DNA of 55,400 nt from CAMEON01 sp964463245 (GCA_964463245.1 CAYXBU010000005.1:1-55400), one strand, 5' to 3'; numbered from the stretch's first letter, positions 15,477 to 25,747 are shown. Notes: generated by a model not told the origin, from the sequence alone. Translations and numbers: made by a program.

Positions 15477-16312
15477 TGCTGCTTGCCATAGACATTGGAA
15501 ACTCCAGCATTTCGCTGGGGCTGTTCGATACCCCCGCCGTCGGGGCGGGGCTGACCTCTGCCCGCCCACGGCTCGGATTGAAGGCCAAGATCGCCGCCGA
15601 CCCTCGGCGCAGTGCCGACGAGTACCGCATCACTCTGAACCAGCTGTTGCGGGACGGCGGGTATACCCCCGCCGATGTGGATGCCGCCGTCATCGGGTCG
15701 GTGGTACCCTCCCTTACCCATAGCCTGCGGGAGGCAGTCGCACGGCTCTGCCGTCCCGCCGACGGCTCCGAGCTGCCCATCCGCACTGTGGGAGCGGGGA
15801 CACGGTCGGGGCTGATCCTCTCGGTGGATGACCCCGCCCAGCTGGGAGCCGACATCGTGACCAACGCCGCCGCCGCCGTGTGGCTGTACGGCGCACCGGT
15901 CGTCGTGCTGGACTTTGGGACGGCCACCGTGCTGTCCTGCGTGGACGGGAGCAAGACCCTTCTCGGTGTGTCCATCCTGCCGGGTCTGCAGACCTCGCTG
16001 GACGGTCTGCACGGCGCGGCGGCTCTGCTCCCGAATGTGGAGCTGCGATGCCCGGAGAGCGTGTTGGGGCGCAGTACCGCCGATGCCATCTGCGCCGGGG
16101 TGGTCTACGGCTCGACCGCCATGGCCGAGGGGCTGGTCGAGCGTGCCCTGCGGGAGGCGCACCTGCCGGAGGATACCCCCGTGGTGGTGACCGGCGGGCT
16201 TGCTCCCCTCGTCCTGCCCCTCTGCCGCCGTCCGATGCATCGGGAGGAGGCACTGACCCTGTACGGACTGTATCGGGTCTTCGAGTTGACCATCCGCCGC
16301 GAGCGGCGTTGA
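15476..16312 (+). CDS. coaX: Type III pantothenate kinase
   Basis: Phosphorylates pantothenate, the first committed step of coenzyme A synthesis, in the cytoplasm. It has 278 residues, normal for CoaX. ASKHA-fold motifs: LLAIDIGNSSISLGLF (phosphate loop), VIGSVVPSLT, DDPAQLGADIVTNA (pantothenate/dimer motif), VVLDFGTATVLSCV (second phosphate-binding motif) and GLQTSLDGLHGAAALLP. The start is the ATG at 15476, overlapping the preceding TGA by one base. A GTG one codon earlier is also in frame. The next gene, recO, starts 245 bp later, after an AT-rich stretch in which I see no convincing promoter. Confidence 0.92.
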   Translation: MLLAIDIGNSSISLGLFDTPAVGAGLTSARPRLGLKAKIAADPRRSADEYRITLNQLLRDGGYTPADVDAAVIGSVVPSLTHSLREAVARLCRPADGSELPIRTVGAGTRSGLILSVDDPAQLGADIVTNAAAAVWLYGAPVVVLDFGTATVLSCVDGSKTLLGVSILPGLQTSLDGLHGAAALLPNVELRCPESVLGRSTADAICAGVVYGSTAMAEGLVERALREAHLPEDTPVVVTGGLAPLVLPLCRRPMHREEALTLYGLYRVFELTIRRERR

Positions 16313-16557
16313 TTGCTGTGTATAGCCGATTGTAAAAGGTTCCCCCCGCCCCCCTTCAAGGACTTTTCTGACATTTTATCATGTCGAGGAATGGTTATCT
16401 TGCTGTTTTTTTACTCATTTTCCGGCGGAATTGCGGCTGAAGGTCGCAAAACGCTGTGACCCGCGGGTCGCATCTCATGCGGGACTCCTGTCCCACAGTG
16501 TATTCAGAAAAGGCACTTTTACGTTTTGTTAATTATCTGCGAGAAAGGAGCATCCGC

Positions 16558-17439
16558 ATGGGTAGGATCATCACGACAGACGGCCTTGTAGTGCGGGTGT
16601 ACCCGCGCGGGGAGCAGGACAGCCTGCTCTACCTGCTGACCCCTGAGCGGGGGCGGCTTTCGGTGGTGGTTCGGCACGGGCAATCCGGGCGGGATCGGCT
16701 GGCGGCGGTGTCCCAGCTCTTCACCTGGGGCAACTTCGAGCTGTCCGACAGCCACGGTACCCTGTGGCTGCGTAGTGGGAGCGTACTGTCCTCCTTTTAC
16801 GGCCTGTCCTCCGATCTGACCGACATGGCGCTGGGGGCGTACCTCTGCGACTTGGCGGGGGAGGTGGTATACGCGGCTGACCCGCCCACTCCCGAGGCGC
16901 GGGAGACCGACGAGATGGCGGTCTTCGGTGAGCGGCTGTTGCGGATGCTGCTCAACTCCCTTTACACACTGGAACGGCATAACAAGCCCGCCGCGCAGGT
17001 CAAGGGGGTATTTGAATGGCGTACGGCGGCACTGGCGGGCTTCTGCCCCGCCCTGGATGCCTGTGCCCTCTGCGGGGATCGCTACCCGGCGGAGGCCTAC
17101 TTGGATGTGATGAACGGCCGCCTGATCTGCGACGGATGCAAGCAGCGGCTCAACCGCGGTGTGCTCGGCGCCGGGGAGGCCGAAGCACTGGGGGAGCGGA
17201 GCATCATCCTGCCGCTGACCGTCCCGGTGCTGGCCGCGTTGCGTGCCGCGCTGGTCGCCCCGGATAAGCGGATCTTCTCCTTCTCCCTGGAGCCGACCGA
17301 TGCGGCGGTCTTTGCCGAGGTGACCGAGGCCTACCTGCTCCACCATCTGGAGCGGGATTTCGATACCCTTCATTTCTACCGATCCGTTGCCGAGCCGCCG
17401 ACGCGGCGGACGGATCCTGCGGGAGGTGTGCCATCATGA
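16558..17439 (+). CDS. recO: DNA repair protein RecO
   Basis: A recombination mediator that helps load RecA with RecR and anneals strands. It has 293 residues. The ATG at 16558 has a GAAAGGAG site, while an in-frame extension upstream lacks one. The N-terminal OB fold is clear (TTDGLVVRVYPRGEQDSLLYLL, then TPERGRLSVVVRHGQSG). The C-terminal helical domain carries a zinc site with CALC (169-172) and CDGC (191-194). Its stop overlaps the ATG of a secreted CotH protein gene (ATGA), which is unusual. More often recO lies near era, cdd or glyQS. Confidence 0.92.
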   Translation: MGRIITTDGLVVRVYPRGEQDSLLYLLTPERGRLSVVVRHGQSGRDRLAAVSQLFTWGNFELSDSHGTLWLRSGSVLSSFYGLSSDLTDMALGAYLCDLAGEVVYAADPPTPEARETDEMAVFGERLLRMLLNSLYTLERHNKPAAQVKGVFEWRTAALAGFCPALDACALCGDRYPAEAYLDVMNGRLICDGCKQRLNRGVLGAGEAEALGERSIILPLTVPVLAALRAALVAPDKRIFSFSLEPTDAAVFAEVTEAYLLHHLERDFDTLHFYRSVAEPPTRRTDPAGGVPS

Positions 17440-20005
17440 ACGGATACGCAGGACAGATAAGCGGCTTTTGGCGGCTGATCAGCCTCCTTTTGGCACTGCT
17501 GACCGGCCTTGGGGCGTTTGGGATCTCCCCTGCGCCTCAGCCGCGCAGGCAGGCCGAGATCACCGTCCGCACGGACGAGAGGGCGAATGCCCCGGCGAAT
17601 NNNNNNNNNNNNNNNNNNNNNNNNNNNNNNNNNNNNNNNNNNNNNNNNNNNNNNNNNNNNNNNNNNNNNNNNNNNNNNNNNNNNNNNNNNNNNNNNNNNN
17701 GGCGAATGCCCCGGCGAATACCCCGGCGGATGCCCGGGCAGATGCCCGGGCGGATGCCCTTGTCATCACCTCCTTCTACACCCCCGGTCGGGTCGCGGGA
17801 GCCGGGCTGTGCAGTCACGCGTTCCTGGAGCTGTACAATACCGCCGACCGCGCCGTGTCCTTAGCGGGGCTGTCACTCTATGTCTCGGACGGCGAGGGCG
17901 GCATGACCGAATATCCCCTGCCGCAGGAGGCGACCGTCTCGGCGGGCGGGTGCTACCTTTTGCGGGGCGCGGCGGCACGCGCTCTGCCCGACCCTGTTTT
18001 GACCATCGCGTCTGCTGATGCCGAGCTGGACTTTTGTCCCGACCCCGACGATGACCTGCGGGTGGTGCTGGCGGCCTCGGGGCGGGATATCCGCACCGAT
18101 CGCCCCTTGCGCGAGCAGGAGGGGCTGTACAGCTACCTCTCAGCTCAGGAGTCGGACGCGGAGGATGCGTACCACTTCGTGAAGAAGGTCAGCGCGGGAC
18201 GGCTCTTGTGCAAGCGTGCCGACACCGACAAGGTGTCCTACCAGATCATTAAGCTGGAGGAGGCCTCCTATACCGTCCTGCGGCAGATCACCCCCCGCAC
18301 GAGCGAGGGACGGGTGAATACCACGGTCAGCGGCCGCATGGCGGAGGTGGTCTTCTCGGCACCCGGCGGGGTGTACGAGGAGGGCTTCCCGCTAACCATG
18401 ACCGCCCCCGAGGGCTACACCATCTACTATACCATCAACAGCGAGGAGCCGCGCTCGGCGTGGGAGCTGGGGCGGGTGCCCACCCGCTACACCGATGCAC
18501 TGGAGCTGCGGGACACCTCCGACATGGCATGGGGAAACCTGACCAAGGCCTGCGCCGCCCGTATGGGCAGTACCTACTACCCGTTGGCCGCGAGCTTTCC
18601 AGGCGGCGCGACCATCCGCGCCTACGCCGTGCGGGAGTCGGACGGCGCTGTTACTCCTACTACCACCCAGACCTACTTCATCGGGGATTGCTACCGCGAG
18701 TGGAATATGGATATAGTCAATGTGTCGGTCAGCACCGAGGATTTCTTGGGGAATAACGGCATTTATCTGGTCAACAGCTCGGTGCATGAGCATATCCCCG
18801 CCTATGTAGAGTTTATATCCCCTGCGGGGGAGGAGGTCTTCTCGGCCTACGCCGAGATCGCCATGACCGGGCGCGGCTCGCTGAGTATGCGGCAGAAGTC
18901 CTTCCGCATCCTGCTCAAATCCGAGCCGTTGGGCAGTGAGGGCGTGGGGGAAAACCTCAACACCTTGAATTATGATCTCTTTGGGGAGTATGCCAACCGT
19001 ACTCCCGACGGCGAGGACATCACCTGGTATCGGCACATCCTCTTGCGCAACGGCGGCGGGGATAATACCGGCTGTACCATATCCCGCTCCCACATTGGCG
19101 ATGCCTACATCCAGCGCATCGACCGCTACCTCAAGCCCGACGACATGGCCTACGCCCCGGTGATGACCTTTGTCAACGGGGAGTTCTGGGGGCTGTTCAA
19201 CGCGCGGGATCGGCTGGACACCAAGTATTTCACCGCCAAGTACAGCCTGCCCGAGGAGGACTTCGTCATGCTGGAGTGCCCCTACCCGCTGACCTACGGC
19301 TGGAACGTGGACTATGTCACGGCCTACGGCGACCCCGCCGAGGCGGAGGTCTTCAACGAGCTGGTGCGCTACATCAAGACCCACGACATGGCAAACGAGG
19401 AGCACTACCGCTACGCCGCCGAGCGGCTGGACATCGACGGCCTGATCGACTTCTTCTGTGCACAGATATACCTGTGCTGTTCCGACTGGCCGGGCAATAA
19501 CATCAAGATCTGGCGCAACACGAACCGACAGGGGAGCATGGATACCAAGTGGCACTTCTGCATCGTGGACACCGACCACGGCGTGGGTCTGAACTCCAAG
19601 CTGGATACCAACCTATTCGGGGTCATCAACGACGGCTCCATCCTGGGGGCGGTGGTCAATCATCTCTGCCAGAATCCCGCCTTTCGTGAGCAGTTCATCC
19701 TGCGCTTCATCTGGTGCACCGAGGTCTACTTCACCCCCGACCGCCTGGTCGCCGAGCTGGATGAGCTGGTCGCACGGGTGAAGCCGGTCATGCAGCTCCA
19801 GCTGGATCGCTGGCGGGTCACCGATGGCTCCACGACCACCTACGACACCTGGTGGAGCTATATCGAGACCATACGGCACTTCGTCACCGAGCGACAGCCC
19901 TACGCCCGCGCCCAGCTGCGCGCCTGGGCGGGTATTTCGGAGTCCACCTATCAGACCTACAAGACCCGCGCTCTTGCCCGCTTCGGAACCGAGATCACGG
20001 GGTAG
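17436..20005 (+). CDS. Secreted lamin-tail and CotH-kinase domain protein (interrupted by assembly gap)
   Basis: Starts at ATG 17436, overlapping the recO stop, with GGAGGTG upstream. The N terminus is a signal or membrane segment (LISLLLALLTGLGAFGI), followed by an Ala/Asn/Pro/Asp/Arg repeat linker interrupted by 100 Ns. After the gap come a lamin-tail domain (VITSFYTPG...FLELYNTADRAVSLAGLSL), a chitobiase C-terminal-like domain (YTIYYTINSEEPRSAW), and a CotH-type kinase domain. The CotH part has ILLRNGGGDN, FVNGEFWGLFNARDRLD and the catalytic-type WHFCIVDTDHGVGL. CotH-family proteins phosphorylate secreted proteins, as in spore coats and cellulosomes. Because 100 is not a multiple of 3, the frames on the two sides disagree as written. 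The same repeat is read identically on both sides, so I take this as a gap artefact, not a broken gene. Confidence 0.75.
17583..17758 (+). repeat. Tandem repeat linker containing a 100-N assembly gap
   Basis: The 18-mer GCGAATGCCCCGGCGAAT stands immediately before the N run (17583-17600) and again just after it (17702-17719). It is followed by degenerate 12-nt units encoding TPAD, ARAD, ARAD. The Ns at 17601-17700 are a placeholder, so the true repeat number and the reading-frame phase are unknown. Confidence 0.9.
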
Positions 20006-20053
20006 GAATATACGATTTCCCATGAGAACAAACGCAAAAAAGGAGACTAACAC

Positions 20054-23000
20054 ATGAAAAAACTGCCGATCCTGCTCCGCACCGTGAGCAAATGCATGAT
20101 CACCGCCATGACACTGCCTGTCCTGATGGTCGGAGCCGCGCCGCTGATCACCGCCCATGCCGAGGCGACGGCCGAGGCCGAGTATGAGGCCAAGAAGGCC
20201 GCGTATCGGGAAAAGCTCAAGGCGGAGGAGGTCACCACCGACGATCTGCTCATCGGCTCTTGGGTGAGCTTCTACTCCTTTGATGTAGACAGCTATGAGC
20301 ACCAGCTGGATCAGATGGCGGCGGCTGGACTCAACTTCAACCTCTTCCCCCGCAACTTCGGCTCGGGCAAGATGTTCGATGCCGCCTACTGGGCAGATGT
20401 GGAGGAGCAATACGCCCACCGCAACATGGTCTACTGCATGAACGGCGGCCTCAGTGCCTCGGAGCTGGCGCAGGGCGTGGAGTTTGCCGCAGGCAAGCAG
20501 CACTGCGTGGGCTACCATGTCATTGACGAGCCGGGCGGCTCGGCACTCGGACAGGTCGGCGAGGTCATGCGCGCCTACCACGAGGCTGACCCCGAACGCT
20601 ACGGCTTTACCAACCTCTTACCCAGCTATGCGGGCAGTGCGTGGCTGGGCGGCACCTACCGCGAGTATGTCGAGAACTATGTGGCAGCCGTGGGGGCAGA
20701 GAATCTGGAGTACCTGTCCCACGACTTCTACGTTTTCCAGGCCGGCGGCGGGGTCAACAGCGGCATTTTCGCCGACATGGAGGTCATGCGCGCCGTTGCC
20801 TATGAGAACGGCAAGCTCAAGACCCACGCCTTCCCCCAGTCCACGGCGTGGAACGGGATGCGTATGCCCAACATCGACGAGATGCGTTGGAATGTGTATG
20901 CCTACTTAGCCTACGGCTTCAAGGCTCTGTCCTGGTTCAATCTGGTCTGCCCGGGCAACTCGGACACCGAAGGTGAGGGCTTCCATGACTCCCTCATCTA
21001 CCGCGACGGAACCATCCGCGACCCGGGGCTGTTCGAGGCATGGAGCGAGCTGAACTGGGAGGTGCGGGGGCTTTCCTCGGCTCTCATGAATCTGGACACC
21101 GTCCACGCATACCACACGCGGGATAATGTGAGCGGCGTGGAGTTGCTCCCCGGGGATTTCTTTATTCAGCCCACCAATTCCAAAGCGGACTTTGTCATCA
21201 GCTTCATGGAGGCCAAGGACGGGAGTGATCCGTATATCATGATCTTCAACAAGTCCACCCGCAGAGCGGCGACCGGCAATTTTGAACTGGATCTCTCCTG
21301 CGGTCTGACAGGGTTGGTATATCTGGATCCCCGTACGGGGGAGGAGATCCCCATGGATATCTCCGACGGTGTCCTGACCGACAGCTATGACATAGGCGAG
21401 GGGAAACTCTACCGCCTCAAGGGGGATATCAAGCTGAACGAGACCGCCCCCGAGGCTCCCTCTGTCGATCTGACGAGTGGAGTGTATCAGGGATCGCTGA
21501 CCGTGACCGTGACTCCTCCTACCGAGGGTGCGACGGTGGTCTACACGCTGGACGGCTCCTACCCGACCGCCGAGGCTACCCTCTACACGGCTCCTATCAC
21601 GCTGGGCAAGGCGGGGGAGACCTCTGTCCATACCCTGCGGGTCGCCACGGTTCGCGGCAATGCCATCAGCGAGGTCGTGACGCGGCATTACGTCATAAAC
21701 GGGATGGCCACCGACGGCTCGAACAGCTCTGCCCTTGCGGATGCGCCGAGCGACAAGATCAGCTCGACCGGCGAGTGGCACCTGTCGGACGGCAAGCTCT
21801 CGCTCACAGGCGGTGCTGCGGCCGAGACCCTGAACCCCTATCTGGATACCTCCACAAGTTATGAGAACCTGCGCATCACGGCGGACTTCCGCTTTGACGA
21901 GGCCTGCGACAAGGCCGCGTCGGCGGGCATCCTGCTCCGTGCCGCCGAGGGGGAGGACTACCTGTACATCAAGGTGAGTCGCACGGGTAAGCTCACCGCA
22001 TGGCGCAACGATCAGAAGGTCAAGTTCACCGAGACCTATGCCCAGAGCGTCAAGGTGTCGGACGGCTTTGATCTGACGGTCACGCTGGCGGGCAAGCGGC
22101 TGTATATCGAGGCGAACGGACAGCTTGCGGCCGAGGCGATCTTGACCGAGCCCATGACGGCTGTCCATGTGGGGGTCAACGCTACCGAGGGCGGTGCTTT
22201 CACCGCCGAGCACATCTATACCATGCCCGTGGTCGCCCCCGCGCCTGAGCTTGAGGTCGCGCTGGTCAAGCTGGAGACGAGCGGAGGGAGCGTGACGGTG
22301 CCCAAGGACACCTCCCGCGGGGATGTGATCGCCCTGCTGGACAAGACGGCCTCGGGTACGGACGAGAACGGCGAGTCGGCTACCTACGACATCCTGTGGA
22401 GCCTGGACGAGCTTGACCTCTCGGCTCCCGGACTCTACACGGTCAAGGGCTACCCCGTGCTCTCGGAGGGCAGCTTGGTGGTCAACCCGCGCGGCGTGGC
22501 GGCGCGTGCGACCCTGCGCATCACCTATGACCCCGACCGCACCGAGCTGAACGCCGCCATCTCCCTGATGGAGTCCCTCCGTGCCGAGGATTACTCGCCC
22601 GACACCTGGGAGGCGGCCGAGGAGGCCTATCGAAATGCGCTGGGTCTGGTCGAGGCGGATGTCCCCCAGAATTCCGTGACGGTGGCGGCGGTGTTCCTGA
22701 TGGATAGACTGAACGCGCTGGATCCCGTCGGCATTGATTTTGCCGCGCTGGATGCCGCTGTGGCTTCGCTGGAGGCCTGCAGGTTGTCATCCTCTGCGTA
22801 TACCGAGGAGTCCCTCGCCGAGGCCGAGCAGGTCTTGACCGAGGCCGAGGGCTTCTCCCGCACAGGTCCCGTGACCCAGGCCGCCGTAGACGAGCTGACC
22901 GCCCGCGTGACCGCCGCCGAGCAGGGGCTGACGGCTGTAGTCAAGAATACAGAGACCGAACCGGACGAAAGCGACGTGCGGGGCTGTGGCTCGACACTGG

Positions 23001-23071
23001 GCGGAGCGGCACTGATCCTTGCGACGGGTGCGGCAGGTGCCTGCGCCCTGCACAAGAAGAAAGAGGATTGA
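20054..23071 (+). CDS. Large anchored glycoside-hydrolase-like surface protein
   Basis: A 1005-residue secreted protein. Signal peptide to about residue 36 (ends ITAHAEA). Residues about 60-460 look like a TIM-barrel glycosidase: GSWVSFYSFD opening, VGYHVIDEPGG with Glu159 as a candidate catalytic acid, LSHDFYVFQ, and AYLAYGFKALSWF. A beta-sandwich chitobiase C-terminal-like domain follows (about 466-546, VVYTLDGSYPT). Next come a concanavalin-like domain (about 570-725, YLYIKVSRTGKLTAW), two FIVAR-type helical modules (about 832-965), and a C-terminal membrane segment (979-999) with KKKED. The hydrolase family and substrate are unknown to me. It is 48 bp after the CotH gene, and both precede a convergent terminator. 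I infer cell-surface polysaccharide processing. Confidence 0.7.
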   Translation: MKKLPILLRTVSKCMITAMTLPVLMVGAAPLITAHAEATAEAEYEAKKAAYREKLKAEEVTTDDLLIGSWVSFYSFDVDSYEHQLDQMAAAGLNFNLFPRNFGSGKMFDAAYWADVEEQYAHRNMVYCMNGGLSASELAQGVEFAAGKQHCVGYHVIDEPGGSALGQVGEVMRAYHEADPERYGFTNLLPSYAGSAWLGGTYREYVENYVAAVGAENLEYLSHDFYVFQAGGGVNSGIFADMEVMRAVAYENGKLKTHAFPQSTAWNGMRMPNIDEMRWNVYAYLAYGFKALSWFNLVCPGNSDTEGEGFHDSLIYRDGTIRDPGLFEAWSELNWEVRGLSSALMNLDTVHAYHTRDNVSGVELLPGDFFIQPTNSKADFVISFMEAKDGSDPYIMIFNKSTRRAATGNFELDLSCGLTGLVYLDPRTGEEIPMDISDGVLTDSYDIGEGKLYRLKGDIKLNETAPEAPSVDLTSGVYQGSLTVTVTPPTEGATVVYTLDGSYPTAEATLYTAPITLGKAGETSVHTLRVATVRGNAISEVVTRHYVINGMATDGSNSSALADAPSDKISSTGEWHLSDGKLSLTGGAAAETLNPYLDTSTSYENLRITADFRFDEACDKAASAGILLRAAEGEDYLYIKVSRTGKLTAWRNDQKVKFTETYAQSVKVSDGFDLTVTLAGKRLYIEANGQLAAEAILTEPMTAVHVGVNATEGGAFTAEHIYTMPVVAPAPELEVALVKLETSGGSVTVPKDTSRGDVIALLDKTASGTDENGESATYDILWSLDELDLSAPGLYTVKGYPVLSEGSLVVNPRGVAARATLRITYDPDRTELNAAISLMESLRAEDYSPDTWEAAEEAYRNALGLVEADVPQNSVTVAAVFLMDRLNALDPVGIDFAALDAAVASLEACRLSSSAYTEESLAEAEQVLTEAEGFSRTGPVTQAAVDELTARVTAAEQGLTAVVKNTETEPDESDVRGCGSTLGGAALILATGAAGACALHKKKED

Positions 23072-23079
23072 TCCCGCCA

Positions 23080-23123
23080 AAAAGGCGTGGGAGGTCTCCT
23101 TCGGGAGGTCTCTCACGCCTTTT
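23080..23123. terminator. Bidirectional terminator between surface glycosidase and GH78 genes
   Basis: A 20-bp stem with three G-U pairs and a TTCG loop (left arm 23080-23099, right arm 23104-23123), beginning in AAAA and ending in TTTT. It ends transcription of the plus-strand gene stopping at 23071 and the minus-strand gene stopping at 23140. Confidence 0.9.
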
Positions 23124-23139
23124 CTTGCGGATATGGATG

Positions 23140-25719
23140 TCACGTCAACTCTGCCGTGACGGTTCCTGCCACCGTGGGGCAGGTGATCCGTCCCCATGCC
23201 ACTCCCGCCGCCTGCGGCGCGGATGCGTAGCTCGCCCACCCCGGTGCCGTGGGGTGAAGCCCGAACACTCCCCGCAGGATGGCCACGGCGGCGGCGGCTC
23301 CCCACGGGTGGGAGAAGGTCATATTGGGCTTGCTTCGGGTACACCATGCCTCGGTGGTCAGGGTCGCGCCGATCGGGCGACCGTCAAACGGGGAGGGAGC
23401 CTCCCCCACCGCACGGCGGAGCATATACGCATAGGTGCGGTGACCGGGGGTGTCGTTCTCGTCGACAAGGAGGGAGTTGGCCATGTCCCCGTGCCCCGAA
23501 CGGTATAAGCCCATCAGAAGGAAGTAGGTGCCGTATACGCTCATGCGGATGCGGCTCCCGTTCCTCGCGCTAAGGCTCCGCTCCCACAGCCGCGCGGCTA
23601 TGACGTCCGCCTCGGCGGAGTCGCGGTAGACCCCTGCGTAGAGGGCGTAGGCCGCCGTGTGCTGGGAGATGTGCGGGGAGGGGGTGCCGTCCTCGTACAG
23701 CCCGTCCGAAAAGTCCCCGCTTGCGGGGTCGTACAGGCGGGTCAGGATGGCCTCGCGCAGGGCATCGGCATGAGCCGAGAAGTCCGCCGCGTCGGCCTCC
23801 TCGCCGACGACGGCGGCGATATTCGACAGAGCCGTATACCCCGCGACCGCCGCGCAGTTGAGCACCGTGTTGTACTTGACCGCCATATCGTAGCCGTCCC
23901 GCTCGGAGGGCGGCCAGTCCACGAGGACGGCATCCGTCCCGGAGGCGGCGATGTTGCCGGAGTACAGAAGCCCGCTCTCGGCATCAAGGTAGGCCGTGAA
24001 GGTCTTCTGCTTCAGCACCGGGTACCAGCGACTGAGGGAGGCATCGTCCCCGGTGGCCATGTAGTCCTCCCACGCGGCCTCGCATATCCAGAGGATGTAT
24101 TCAGCCGGCCAGGTGCGGTGTCCGTACAGGTATTCCAGCGAGAACCGAGCCGTGGCATAGTCATTCTCGAAGCAGTAGGCCGCCAGCTGGTTGATCAGGG
24201 CATCCCCCTCGTAGGCACCCCGCTCGCGGGATTGGGAGTCCACATAAATGTCCTGCGTTGTATACTTGATGGTGTTGCGGGTCAGCCGCCACAGCTCGCA
24301 GAGCAGGGGGGAGGAGCAGGTCATGGAGGAGGTCTCCTCGGCAAAGTCCCGTCGGATGGCCACGCCTGTCAGCATCTCCGGGGTCAGCTCAAAGGGGAGC
24401 CCATCCAGCTCGACAAAGCGCAGGGTCAGCATATCGGTGGAGAAAAAGGTCTCCCCCGGCACCAGCCGCCAGGAAAAGGCGTAGCGGTTGCCGGTGTTCA
24501 TGTCCCACTTGACCAGCCTTCCGTCCTCGGTCGGGGCGGGGCGAAGCTGTTCCCCCGCGCAGACGGCGACCTCGACCCCGCCCGTGGGGTCTTGTGTCCA
24601 TGCGGAGGCGGGTGGTACGCAGAGGGACAGACTACCGATGATCTCCTGCCCTAAGTCTACCAGATAGTGCCCCCGCCCAAGCATCCGCACGCGGGGCGGA
24701 GGTTCCAGCGGGTAGCGGGAGACCGGGTCACAGCCCGCCGCCGTCAGGATCAGCTCCTCCCCCTCGGACTGTCCCGACGACAGCCTGCCGCAGGCGGGAC
24801 AGTCATCCCAGGCTGTGTCGTCAAAATTCGGAAGGTCGAACCCGAAGGGGTAGGCGGTGCCGTCGATGTTCTGCCCGTAGGCGACAAAGTAGCCGGTTCC
24901 GATGCTCTCGCGCGGGCGCAGGGCGGCCTCGCCGTCCAGACCCCGCCAGCCCTGCGGGGACAACAGCTCCTGCCCCTCTCCCGTGCGGGTATAGGCGGTG
25001 GCGCGGCAGGCGAACATCCGTACATCCGATGCGGCGGGGCAGGTCAGGATGGCTGAGATCACATTCTCCCCCGCCCGCAGGTAGGGGGTCGCCTCCACGG
25101 TCTGGACAAACAGGAGCCGCCGCCCCTGCGGGTCACGGCCGTAGCGCGGCGGGGCGACCAACAGAGGGTGCCCGTTGCAGAAGAGGGTGCAGACATACTG
25201 CCGCGACGGCTCGGGGGAGCGGGCGGTCACGCTGACCGTTACCGCCGCCGAGCGGGACAGCTCCTCCTCGGACAGGGAAAAGCTCTGTCGGACAAAGCCG
25301 CAGACCCCGGGGTGCTCCCCCGCGACCCTCGCGAGCGGGAGCCATATTCCGGTGGACTCCTGCCAACTCGCACTGTCAAGGATCGTGAAGGGTTGCGACT
25401 CCGACCACGCGGACGGGATCCCGTCCCCGCCGCGCACCTGTACCTGCCAGCTGTACAGCCCGGTCGGGAGGTACGGTTGCCCCTCTATGGGGAGCCGCCG
25501 CCCCGTAAAGCGACTATCCTCGACCCACGCGGTGTCAAGGCACGGCTCGGCGGTATCCGAAATGCCCCGATACAGGCGGAGGCGGTAGGCGGTCTGCCCA
25601 CCCGCAGGCGGCTGCCAGCTGAATCGCCACGCGGTCGCAGAGGGCGGCAGTCCCCACGGGTGCCGCTTGAGATCTACCCGCAGACCCTTCGGTCGACGGT
25701 TTGTGTGTATCTGTTCCAT
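23140..25719 (-). CDS. Alpha-L-rhamnosidase, GH78
   Basis: Releases terminal alpha-L-rhamnose from glycosides or polysaccharides. It has 859 residues from the ATG at 25719, which has a GGAGGAG site and lies about 30 nt below the -10 box. A longer reading would overlap the promoter. The N-terminal fibronectin/beta-sandwich domain (about 10-130, TAYRLRLYRG...LYSWQVQVRG) and Bac_rhamnosid_N-like domain come first. The six-hairpin catalytic barrel (about 440-780) contains IYVDSQSRERGAYEGDALINQ-type sequence (the acid region of GH78) and later WPAEYILWICEAAWEDY. The C-terminal beta domain ends in ITCPTVAGTVTAELT. With no signal peptide, it should be cytoplasmic and act on imported oligosaccharides. 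Confidence 0.85.
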   Translation of the reverse strand: MEQIHTNRRPKGLRVDLKRHPWGLPPSATAWRFSWQPPAGGQTAYRLRLYRGISDTAEPCLDTAWVEDSRFTGRRLPIEGQPYLPTGLYSWQVQVRGGDGIPSAWSESQPFTILDSASWQESTGIWLPLARVAGEHPGVCGFVRQSFSLSEEELSRSAAVTVSVTARSPEPSRQYVCTLFCNGHPLLVAPPRYGRDPQGRRLLFVQTVEATPYLRAGENVISAILTCPAASDVRMFACRATAYTRTGEGQELLSPQGWRGLDGEAALRPRESIGTGYFVAYGQNIDGTAYPFGFDLPNFDDTAWDDCPACGRLSSGQSEGEELILTAAGCDPVSRYPLEPPPRVRMLGRGHYLVDLGQEIIGSLSLCVPPASAWTQDPTGGVEVAVCAGEQLRPAPTEDGRLVKWDMNTGNRYAFSWRLVPGETFFSTDMLTLRFVELDGLPFELTPEMLTGVAIRRDFAEETSSMTCSSPLLCELWRLTRNTIKYTTQDIYVDSQSRERGAYEGDALINQLAAYCFENDYATARFSLEYLYGHRTWPAEYILWICEAAWEDYMATGDDASLSRWYPVLKQKTFTAYLDAESGLLYSGNIAASGTDAVLVDWPPSERDGYDMAVKYNTVLNCAAVAGYTALSNIAAVVGEEADAADFSAHADALREAILTRLYDPASGDFSDGLYEDGTPSPHISQHTAAYALYAGVYRDSAEADVIAARLWERSLSARNGSRIRMSVYGTYFLLMGLYRSGHGDMANSLLVDENDTPGHRTYAYMLRRAVGEAPSPFDGRPIGATLTTEAWCTRSKPNMTFSHPWGAAAAVAILRGVFGLHPTAPGWASYASAPQAAGVAWGRITCPTVAGTVTAELT

Positions 25720-25747
25720 AGGCTCCTCCTCGGAGGGTGATGGGTCT

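Noticed and set aside
16313..16557. Possible small gene or promoter between coaX and recO
   Set aside because: No frame with a ribosome site other than recO itself, and no pair of promoter boxes at proper spacing, could be found in this 245-bp AT-richer stretch.
17436..20005. CotH-domain gene considered as a frameshifted pseudogene
   Set aside because: The frame change coincides with the 100-N placeholder, and the repeat on both sides is read as the same peptide, so the break is best explained by unknown gap length.
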